From Liolophura sinensis (taxonomy: Eukaryota; Mollusca; Polyplacophora; Chitonida; Chitonidae): a stretch of DNA of 64,000 bases. Below are positions 26,901 to 38,900 of the stretch, in pieces. Location: positions 77,902,028-77,966,027 of the forward strand of contig NC_088295.1 in assembly GCF_032854445.1 (NCBI RefSeq), in the 5' to 3' direction. Numbering within the stretch: the stretch's first letter is position 1; every line of letters begins with the position of its first letter. The notes beneath the pieces are model-generated. The model was given only the letters and a program-made list of their open reading frames with translations, was not told where the DNA came from and searched no databases. Position numbers and translations under genes: made by a program.

Positions 26901-29900
26901 TTATATATGATGATGTATCACATGTTTAATAAATATATTTGCACTAGAATATGGTGTTTAAAGCTGGTGTTTCAACAAATGTGCTCAACCTAAATTTTGG
27001 TCATATTTATAATTTTTATATATTCCTAAATATTATCACAATTTAGATTAAATGCCCATTTAATGTGGGATTATTACACAATTACAAATATTATTTTTTG
27101 AGATTATTACACAATTGTAGATATTGTTCAGTTGTACTTATTACACAATTGTAAATATTGTTCACTTGTGATTATTGCACAGATGTAAATATTGATCATT
27201 TTTGCTTACTTCATAAGTGTGAGTGACTTATGATACAAATGGGGCTGGTTGCTGTGGTCAAAAGGATCGCTCCAGCCACAGCTGGTTAGCAAATGAGAAA
27301 TCCAGTTTTTATTGGTTTGGCGGTTGCTTTAAGTTATGAGATTATTCAGATGCATGTACCTGCTAAACATCAGTGGTTTTCAGTGGGGTGAGTTTGGGGT
27401 GGAGAAGGGGACATTTTTAAACCCCTTTTCAAATAAGTACCAAAATAAACATTATCCTGCTGTTAGGTGTCTTCATTAACAAAATCTATTGATTCATTTA
27501 TTACAGGTTTACCAAAAGATTGCCAAGAGGCCATGGAATTTGGCTACAAGACTGGAGAGGCTTTGATTCTACCGTCTAACAACGTTGATCCATTCATTGT
27601 TTTCTGTGACATGGATTCTAACCCAGGCAGAGGTTTGTACCTGGATATTTCAGAAGTTCAGATATTTCTGTGGGGATCATAAATCTATATATTTGTACTC
27701 TTGCCACTTGGCTTTTGCCCTTGATTTAACTTTTGTCTCAAAGCTGAATATCTCTGGCATATAAATAACGTAAAAGCTATGGAATCACGGAAGTATGCTA
27801 ATTATAACTGGTGACTATTTTAATTTACTTTGCCTTTGGAATAAGCTGAAGGTGAACTTGACTGCCATTCTAAGTGTAAAAGCTAGTAATTGTTTACTTT
27901 GATGACATCATGATGTATGCGTACTTGTGAATTGTGTCAATGTATGTACAAGTGCAGCATGTATGTGTTTACATGGACTGAGGAGTTCATGTAATGAGTC
28001 TGTTTTGTATTGTAGGAGTGACAGTTGTGCCCACTGATGTCAAGGAGGTACCAGTGAATGGACCTAAAGATGTGCCAGTTGTCTATGTAGGAGCGAAACC
28101 TGAGCAAATCCAGGCTCTTGTTAGTGAGTCTGAAAAGTGTTACCTGCCCATGAAATTCAGCTGCAGATCAACCAAGGTATGATAGAGGTTTTTTTTTCCT
28201 TTTTTTTTTTGTTGTTGGGGGGGGGGGGGGGGGGGAGAAGGGGTTGTTTTGTCTCAAGTCACAAATTCACAGATCACAAATATAGAAATATAGGTTGGCT
28301 TGTTAAACGTTATGTGTGATATTTCATCTATGCACATAAACATTTCATCTAGTATTGTCTTTTTTAAACATAAGCTGGAAGTCTGACTTTGGTATTTGAT
28401 GTATAGTTCTCAGATGCCTTCTCCATCAAGGCTGGAGGGAAGAATGTAACCACCTTTGGGTCAGCTCGACAAAACAGAATGTGCAGCTGTGGTGAGCAGA
28501 ATCGTTGTGGCGGAGATGATGGCAGGGCTGCTATGGAAGTCAGGTATGTGGCAGATATGACAAACCAGCCTGAATTTCTCACAAGATATACCCCATGTAA
28601 ACTAGGTTTAAATACAAAATCATCAGACGCCAGGGATTAAAGTTGAATGCTCTTTTTTTTTGCGACTGTTTTACAAGGATGTCTGGTTAATCTCAGAAAT
28701 GGTGTTTTACTACGCTGGTTGTATTGTAACAGTGCTATATTTGTTGGAACTTTGTGAATTTATAAATTAGACCAGAAAAGTGATTTAGAATATTATATTG
28801 TTTAAAACAGGCAAATGCAATGGTTATGTAAAAGAAATTGTTACTTGCTGTATTGCTTCAGTCCTATCGTTGTTTGGATTATTTAAAACCTTTTTAATAT
28901 TTTTAAATTTTAATTCTTTGAATTGGACCAGAAAAGTAGTATATTATAGGATCTCGTTGAGAGAATTTATATTGTTTAAAAGACAGATGCAATAGTTATG
29001 TGAAAGAAAATTCATTACTTGCTGTATTTAATCAGTCCTTTCTTTGGTGGAATTTTTAAAAATTTATAAATAAGACCAGAAATTTGAAGTAGTGTAGAAT
29101 ATGATATTGTTTACAGAATTTATATGGTTTAAAAGTCACAAATGCAATAGTTATGTGAAAGGAAATTCAATAGAAATGTCGTGAAATAGGAAAAATTGCG
29201 TCTTGCTACAGGAACTGCAACTGTGACGTTGGGGATAACAAGGATCGCGTGGATGCTGGAGTGTTTGGTAACCAAGGTGATATGCCAGTTACCTCAATTT
29301 CCTTTGGTCCTCAAGAAAATGGTGGCTCAGGAAGCTTGAGCCTAGGCAGCCTGTACTGTGTGGACAAACCCATAGGTAATGCCAGTTAATGCAATTGATA
29401 TTGTGTGTATAATTCTAGAGGCTGTATTACTTTGGTGTATTCTAAATGTTCTGTGTGGACAAACCTATAGGTAATGCCAGTTAATGCAATTGATATTGTG
29501 TGTATAATTCTAGAGGCTGTATTACTTTGGTGTATTCTAAATGTTCTGTGTGGACAAACCTATAGGTAATGCCAGTTAATGCAATTGATATTGTGTGTAT
29601 AATTCTAGAGGCTGTATTACTTTGGTGTATTCTAAATGTACTGTGTGGACAAACCTATAGGTTATACCAGCTACCCTAATTTCTCAGTCTTTTCGCATAA
29701 GGAAGAGCAACTTTCAATGCAGTTTATCAAGATTTTTAATTTGATTTTCGGATGTATATCAGATTTGCCGAAATTCATGAGATTTTAGTCAGGTTGCTAG
29801 TATCTGGTTAATGGTTTAGGTAAATGTTTGAGAAAGAAAGCCTTGCCGAACGAAAGCCTTGCTGAAAGGAAGCCTTTGCTGATAGAGAAATCCCTCTTTT

Positions 29901-32900
29901 TCTTTCTGTTTAAGATCTTAATGAGTGTGACATTGGATTCAATGACTGTCATGAAAAGGCGGACTGCATTAACAGGAATGGGTATTACCAGTGTGCCTGT
30001 CAAGAAGGTTTTAAAGGAAAAGGTCGCCCTGGAGTCTGGGCCAATGGCAGAGAATGCTACGGTAGGTAGCATTTTGCAGTGTCAAATGTACATCTGGTGG
30101 CGTTCTGCTCAAGTCTGTGGTATGGGACCTCTTCCTAAAAGTTTAGAGTTTATTTTTGGGACATAGAAATTACAATTTGAAAAAGAAACATTGTAAGGAA
30201 GTTTTCAATTTGGACTGGTCAGGCCTGTCCTTGGCTGCGTTGTATCTAGGAGTCCAGCAATCATTGCTTGAGAAGCCTAGTGTGCGTGTTGAAAAAATAT
30301 TATCATTAAATAAATGAGTGGAAAAGAAAATAATAAATGAAGACAGATTGATAACGAGAGCATGTTTATTGCCTGAACATTTCTTCTTCCCAGTAGTTAT
30401 TTGCTGACATTTTGGGTAGGTATAATCTTGTGATGATAGATGATAGGTGCAATGACAACATAAGTCATGTTGTCGAGGCTGTCATCATACAAAAAGCAGG
30501 ATTTCAGCATTTCAGACAGGTTCAACTATAATAGCAATACTCTAACCAGGTGATATTTTGACATGTTGGGTTGAACAGTAAATTTGAAATTGTGCCTGAT
30601 TGTGAGAGCCTGGGAAGTGCCAAGTGGCTAAAACACAACCAGGATAGACAAGGTGGGAGTTCAATTCTGACCTTAGAGAATTTGTTGATTCATCCACTCC
30701 TCTGTATTCATGGGGCCAGTGACTTGCCTAACAAGTTCAGGGGCTCAAAAAGCTAATTATTAACTTAATTAAAACATGAAATATGGTTTTAGAGCTTGTG
30801 TTCGAGCCCTGTAAATTTAAACTTAGATCACCTTATCAGTGGTATCTTCAACTTCTGTATTGAAAAACTCAGCACTGTGACAACATTTTAAATTTTGACT
30901 CAAGTTAGAAATGTCTTTGTGAATCAGCTCCAGTTAGTTTATCCCAGGCTCTCCATAAAACTAATTGTCATTGCTTAACTTTAAAAAAAAATCTTAGGTG
31001 TGGTGTTAAACAACAATGAAGTAAATAAATAAATAGTCTCATGTCAGATGTCCATGGCTTTATATTTCCAGATGATGATGAGTGTGCCTTGGGCTTATGT
31101 CCTGACAATTCTGAATGTGAGAACACCGAGGGTTCCTACAACTGTATCTGTAATCAAGGCTACACAATGGATTCAAACAGTGGAACTTGTATAGGTATTA
31201 AGATTGTTCTGCTACTTGTGGCAGATATTTATATCTTTTCATGGAAAACATATGTTTGTTACACAGATTAATTAATTAAGATTAATTATTTTTCGTAAAG
31301 ACCAGAAGATGTCTTTAAACATGGAAGAATATTGAATTGCACACACCAGGACTTGTTTTATTGATAGTCATTCTTCATTTTTCTCTGGTAATTTTATCAG
31401 AAGATTTTGTTTCTTTTTGCTGCAAGATGTATAAGCTCAGTGTGTACATTTGACCGAATCAATTTTTCATATAAGCATGTGAGTCGTTAATTTTATTAAG
31501 TGAATAATTCTTTAGTGATATGGCTTTGCCGATATCTATTTGTATGAATGGGCTAGAACTAAGTTTTGATGTCTTTATTTTGTGCAGATATCAATGAGTG
31601 TAATGAAGTGCCAGGTCCCTGTCATAAGTTGGCTGATTGTTTGAACACTGAATCATCATACACCTGTACCTGTAGAGATGGGTCTGTTGGTGATGGCGTC
31701 CAGTGTACAGGTGAATAATCAACTTACCTACTTTACATCCATCTTGAATTAACCTATTTTTAACACTAAGCACATGGATTTAGCACACTTTCCAGAGGGA
31801 AGAGAAAGATTTTACATTTTTGAACATATAGGCTTTGTTTGCCACAGTTCTGTAATGATGAGTAGATGAACATTTTTAAGTATGTAATACTGCTGCAAGT
31901 GAACAAGTGAACAATTTGTGTAAGTGAAAGTAAGTGAAACACAGCTGTTTCCAGCAAAACTGCATCTACAAGTGCAACTGTGACGGTATGTGAAAGACAT
32001 ACACTGTTGGATGCAGCTATCTACATGTAGAAGTGTGTAATTTCAAAAGAATCTGTATAACTACTAATGCACCTGGAACTGGTAATAAATTTCTTTAACT
32101 ACTAATGAATCTGTATTTCTACTAGTGAGTGTTTGTAACTGCTAATGAATCTCTGTTACTACTAATAAGTCTTTGTAACTGCTAATGAATCTCTATTACT
32201 ACAAATGAGTCTTTGTAACTACTAATTAATCTCTGTTACAACTAATGAATCTCTGTAACTACAAGTGATTGTGTTTTTCTGCTTACTTTCAGAAATTGCT
32301 AAGTGCTCTGTTATGGATGCGAGCTATACCACATTTGATAAGCTCACTCTGCCAGTCACCAAACCCTGCCGGTATAAACTCTCAGACTTTGACTGTGGTA
32401 ACAGAAGCACCTACTCCATTGAAGCTTCATTTTCACAAAGCATGGCATTTGCTACACCCAGGTTAAACGAGATCATCATAAGGAGATCTGGAAATGTAAG
32501 TCAGTTTTCTGATATCTCTTCCATTGTATTGTCCTCTTTGATACAGAGTTTATGAAGAGTTTCCTACAAGCAAAGTTTATGACACCATTATCGTAAATCA
32601 AATAAATGAATAAAGTAAATTTCAAGCCTCTTTTAACTAGCTCTGTGTTAAAGAAATACTGTGAATGTGAAACAAAAATGGACAAAATCTCTGACTGAAG
32701 CCACTAGTTACAAGCACATGCAAAATGAAGTCTCCCCTGCAAATTTGATAATGTTTCTCTACAATGTTGCCTGCAGGCAAACTTTGCCATACATGTAGGA
32801 TAACTGACTTTTCATTATCTCATTATATTCTGATAGAATTATCTACTTCTTTATGCTCTTAGGTTCTGAAAGTTGGCCAAAACAGGATTGTATCTGTAAA

Positions 32901-35900
32901 TGGTGTCAGAATTTCCCTGCCATACTCAGACAGTGACTTTGTTGTACAAAGACAGGGTGATTTTGTGGTATGTTTATTTCTTTTTTACTATCTGTATTTG
33001 CTGAATATGGGTTTTTTTTCTCATTACCTAAGCCATACCAGTTAAGGACAGTACACATAACTCTTTAACCTGGTAAATAAGTAAATGGAAAGAACATATC
33101 AAACAATGTTTGATTTAAAGTCCACATCAATTATCATTGAGAAATAGTGTTTGGGATACTGCTGCATGGTCGTGTTGTCTATAAAATACTTGCATCATTG
33201 GGGGTAAATCCAGAGCAGCAGTGACAGTGTGGTAGTTTGCAAATGGTCACATTTAAGGGGATATATACAGTGTTTTGTGAGTTTACCTCAGTTGGAGTTT
33301 TGTTCAAACTGTTCATGTCAATGCTTAAATGCCTGTACATATGCATGAAATTATAAATTTATTTATTAGATTGGTGTTTTGCACCACACTCAAGAATATT
33401 TCACTTATACAATGGCAAAATAGTAAATAACACACCAGCTGGCACCATGAAGGTTTATGTAGAATTGGGTAAAATGTATGCGGTAGTTTTACTTGCATTT
33501 TTATATTAAACATTGCTTGTCTAGAACTACTCAAACATGTCAAAATGCTTCATGAAATGGTTATGTAGATGCTTGAAAAGTAGTAAATACCTGTAGGAAG
33601 AAGTGAAATAAGATTGTTTTGAATTCTGCCCTCAGATTGTAACCTCCCCAAGATTAGAACACTGGTCTGTGAGGTTTGATGGAAGAAATGAAGCTGATGT
33701 CAGGTACCCAGTTTCCCAAACCAGCAGCAGTTGTGGTTTGTGTGGCAACTTGAATGGCAATGCCCAAGATGATTACACAGCAGGCGATAGCTGTTCCAAC
33801 TTTACAGGCCAGGTGAGCTCACAAACACATGCAGCACGATCAGGGGTTTGGGGATGGGGTGGATGTGCTGGGTGGATGAAGCAGCGGGGAGGCTGTAAAT
33901 CTCAGCAAACTTCCTTCCGCTCCCGTCAGTAGACGTACACATAGCTGCATGTAGCATTGAGGATGAATTGTGACCAGTGAGATTTAAAAACTGATGTTAT
34001 CATTGCAATAACTTCAGTGAGTGTCACTTGTGGACATTTTTCTGTGGATATTGTGAATTAGGAAAAGGAGAATCACACACAAGTCTTCAGGTGCTTTATC
34101 AGGAGTCTTATGTGTTATCCCGGTGTTTCTGAAAGTTCACCCTCAGTATTGGAGAAATTCATGAGCTAAAGACCATATGAGAGGAATTTAATATTCAGTT
34201 ACTATGTGCAGTGAACAAATCTGTATTGGTTAAATATCATATGTTTTGAAGCACCTCTGTTTTTCAGCAAAATGGCATGCTTGTTTATGTGGAATTTCCA
34301 TTATTACTTGTTTTATATCACCTTTATTATAAGCTTTTAATTTTTATGTTCTTCAAGAATTTCCTTGTACAAATTCTGATCCCTCTGCGTTAAAGTTGTG
34401 TCAGACACATAGTAACAGACTGGATGATATCAATTTCATTTTTTTGTTGACTATATCCTTCAAATGAGGATGTGATTTATTACAAATTAGACATTCTTTA
34501 AGAGCATCCTTAAAAACAATTGGTTAAATCTTATCTGCATATTTTACACCTCATTTTAGTTTCTCCTTGCCATATTTTGCTTTATAGCATTTGCTTATCT
34601 GATAGTTCTCTGATTATCTCAATTGTAAGCCCTCTCCCTTCTCTAAATAAAGATCTGCAAGATTTATGTCTCGTAATGACAGTGAACTCTTAGTAAATAA
34701 ATATGTAATAATTTCCCCCTCACATGTCAACATCTCTGATGTGGGGGATTCTTTTAGCATGCAAGGTCTTTCGGCCTTGAGGGGTCACATCCACCATTCT
34801 GTACCACGGAGTTTGATTATACATATTATGTTGAACCATCAGGGAGGCTTATGCTGGTACATAGTCAGATAAATATGTAACAGGATGTGGTTTTTGCCTC
34901 CTTGACTTCTGACCGTAGACATTTGGTTTCAGCAAACTGCCATTGTGGGTAGTCCACAGGTTTTATCGTCCGGAACTACTTTTTTTAAAGATCATATGTA
35001 CGCTGGATAATTATGCAGTGTGACCCCAAAACATTATTGTTATCAGTATTTATGGATTGAGTATGGCGGAAAACACCAATCATATAAATAAATTAATACA
35101 GTTATGGGGGACTGAGCAGTGTATATTAACACAATAGATATATAATTTATTTATTGAGTGTCTCTAAATCAGTTATGTTACTTGCTAATCTGGGAGCAGC
35201 CATTATAAACACCTGTTTGTCAATCTGGAGAGGTCCACTGTAGGAGGATAACCTGTTAAGTCATGTAAGTAGGGTTCACTTTAATGGGTTTCAGGCATCA
35301 GATCCCATTGATAAATCTTAGCTTTAACCAAGTAAAAATATGTCCCTTAAAAGTTTTATGGGTGGGGGATGTTAAGCACAGCACAGTATGAGATTTGTGT
35401 AAAGTATTAAATCATTATTTGTTCACTTTTACCAGGTGGCTGCAAACCAGCATGCCTTGTCTTGGTTGATGTCTTCTGGCCCATTATGCTCCTGTGAGGA
35501 AGTCACGATAGATCCCTGTACACAGGCGTCTGCATTCTGTGGAAACTTGTTTAAAGAAGATGGTATATTTGGTGTAGGTATTTTTAATGATTGTATGCAT
35601 GGAAACATTTTACTCAATTTGCACACCACCACCAACAAATAATAAACAACAAGCAGTATACTTGTTTACAACAGTTGTATACGTCATGGCTACTGTAATT
35701 CTTCAACCATTTCGCATGTTTGCAAGGTGTTTATTTCAACATATTCCAAAGGCATTATTCTGTGTAGACTGATAAAATAATGTGAAGTGAAACCCTGAAA
35801 TTGGTTAATCCAACAAATGTAGTTTCGTATCCAAAATCAATGGGCGTAAATGGCCGCGCTGAATGCTGCTCTTTTATGTGCCAAAAGCTTGAGGAATTAG

Positions 35901-38900
35901 GGTATGTATTAGCTGTGTAGAAAAGGCATTGCGTTAATGTTTGTAGAGGCGGATAAAATGGAAGATCATGAAATATTAGTTGTGTTGCTGAAATGGGAAT
36001 GATGGGAATGATGATAAATGTAGAGAATACCTAGAATTTCACCTAAAATTTAGCATTTTCCAAGAGACACATTTTGCTTGATTCTGATTGATTGATCTTC
36101 CTTATAGGACCACTCATGACATATTTGTGAACTTGATGTAATTTTTTGATGTAAATAATTGGTTGAAGGTGACAGATTTTGCATTGATATGGAAAAGGCA
36201 TGTTTGTGATGTATGGCCGTTGCAACCCATGACTGGATAACAACTGTTGGACAGGCCAATATGCCAACATGCCTAGTAGCAAGAAGAAAGCTTAAATATG
36301 TCCCAGAATGAGTTTCTGGAATGGTTGCTACATTCAGGATATATCTGCATAAACATCAAACCACAACAGATAAAAACTTTTAGACTTTTAGTAGCTCTTG
36401 CTGGGTCAGATAGTCTTGACTGATCAATGTCAGAAACGGCCAACACCTGTCTTTACATGTGGTAATTTCCCCTTTATTTCAGCGGTGTACTAAGGCTGGT
36501 ATTGATATACTGGGCATGAGCAAATTCGTCAGTTTGTTCGTTACACCCTGTAATGAGAAGCTTTGCTCATCTTCTGACCCCTCCCAAGTCGAATGTGAAA
36601 CACTCAAGGATTTCATCGTGGCATGCCACGCCTATATGGGCGAGCAATTTGACCCTAACGATCTTGCCACGATGGTGCAAAAGAGGAATGAAAAGTGGTG
36701 TCGTAAGTATGACCTGGGGACTCAAGATCAGCTATGATATGCAGAATGCCTGTGGAGTATTCCACACAGCCAGTTTTCATGTATGTCCAGAGTAAAAAAT
36801 TTGAAACACCTTAAATGTTAATGTAAAACAAATATACCTGTATTAAAATTCGATCCACTTGGGCTATAAATTGCATTTTATACTGAGTTCTTTAGAAGGT
36901 GAAAAATTGCTTTGTGGAATTGACCCTTGATTGTGATTGTTACCAAAGGAGTAGATGTAGTTGAAAATTTAATATTCATTCCAGTCTTAGTATTCACCGA
37001 TACCTACATGTAAGACATCTAAGCCAGGTGTAAATTCTCTGCTTGATGTTTAGCCTGCTTATAGATGCATGAAATACATGTAAAGCAGATTCACACAATA
37101 GATATCCTATCCTTGTTATGGGCTACATGTTATTTATCCTAAATTATAAAGTGTTAACATATCAGCATGAATTTCTTCCACATTTGACTTGCAGCCAGTC
37201 TTTGCGGTCACCTTCCAAATAGTGAATACAGATTGTGTGGACCATCCTGCCCCATTTCGTGTGGTGCCCTTGGTGACAATTGTACTGATCAGCTGACATT
37301 TTGCAATGATGGGTGCTACTGTACAGATGGCTATGTTCTTGACAATGACAAGTGTGTAACTCCCCCAGCATCCACCTGCGGCTGTGTCATGGACGGAAAG
37401 TACTACTCTGTAAGTTGATCAGTTATATGCTGATAGCTTTGTTATAGGCATCCCAAATTGATGGTATTGGTTTAATGTATCCCCAAACTGAAGTTATAGA
37501 CATCTCCAAACTGATATTATAGACATCCCCTAACTAATTTATGGTTATCGAAATAAATAAATAAAATAAACTGATGTTATATGTATCCCCAAACAGATAG
37601 GTTATAGTTATCCTTAGTCTGATATGTAACATATGTGGCTGATTATGGTATGTGGCTGAGAGAAGACTACAACATTAAGGCACATAAGCTTCGGGCTCAA
37701 CCCTAGTCCTGGACAGGGATTTTGAACATTCCCCAGCTCTCATTGTTTATTGAGATGCATGAAGGATTGTTTAGACAGTCTTATCTCACCTTTTAACAAT
37801 ATTACAGCCAGTTCTGTATGTTTGTTCACACATGTGGTAAAGTTTGCGAGTACATGTAACATTTTAAAGGTAATAGGTAAGAAAAGTTGTGTAAAAAGTG
37901 TAAACAGGTAGGCAAAGTTCACCAATGCATATAACATGCTAAAGGCAGCAGATGAGCAAAGTTAATCAGTGCATATAAGGTGCTAAAGGTATAAACAAGT
38001 GGAAAAGGTTCCCCTGTCCTTATAACATGCTGAGTTAACAGGTAGGGAATGTTCATCATGTGCATAAAACATGCTAAAGTTAACAGGTAGAGAATGTTCG
38101 TCATGTGCATGTAACATGCTAAATGTAACAGGTAGGGAATGTTTGTCATGTGCATGTAACATGCTAAAATTAACAGGTAGGGACTGTTCATCATGTGCAT
38201 AAAACATGCTAAAGTTAACAAGTAGAGAATGTTCGTCATGTGCATGTAACATGCTAAATGTAACAGGTAGGGACTGTTCATCATGTGCATGTGACATGCT
38301 AAAGTTAACAGGTAGGGAAAGATCATCAGCACATGTAACTTGCTAAGTGGTATTAAATAAATCTGAGCGTGTTGATGTATGAAGCGCAAAATTCTGGAAT
38401 AAGGGGTTAAAACAACCAGAAAATAAATGTACACACATGAAATGGGCTGTGATTTTGTATGCTGCAGGTTGGAAGCAGAGTCGTGAATGAAATAAGGGGT
38501 AAAACAACCAGACAATAAATGTACACACATGAAATGGGCTGTGATTTTGTATGCTGCAGGTTGGAAGCAGAGTCGTGAATGAAATAAGGGGTTAAAACAA
38601 CCAGACAATAAATGTACACACATGAAATGGGCTGTGATTTTGTATGCTGCAGGTTGGAAGCAGGGTCGTTAATGAGGATTGTAGTCAAGAGTGTAATTGT
38701 CAAAGTGCTGGTGCAGAGATGGCCTGTGAAGACTTAAACTGCCCCATGAGCGGCAAGTGTGAAATCCGGGATGGCGTTAGAGACTGCTATGTTGATGGCT
38801 TTAGAAAGACTCCTAACAATACATGGGAAGGTAAGACCAATTCTCACACCACAGGCGATTTATTTCCACTTGTGAGTGATAGGCTATTGTTGTCACAGTC

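Noticed and set aside
27060-27205. Conserved regulatory element suggested by repeated 'attacacaattgtaaatattgtt'
   Set aside because: Better explained as a degenerate AT-rich tandem repeat; nothing else supports regulation.
29356-29675. CRISPR-like array
   Set aside because: The units are contiguous without unique spacers, in an animal intron, and derive from the neighbouring exon border.
37919-38703. A 234-residue open frame on the - strand, and shorter ones nearby
   Set aside because: Covers the 45-base minisatellite and the 92/93-base acceptor array. The 45-base period is divisible by 3 and keeps one frame open; no domain or splice support.
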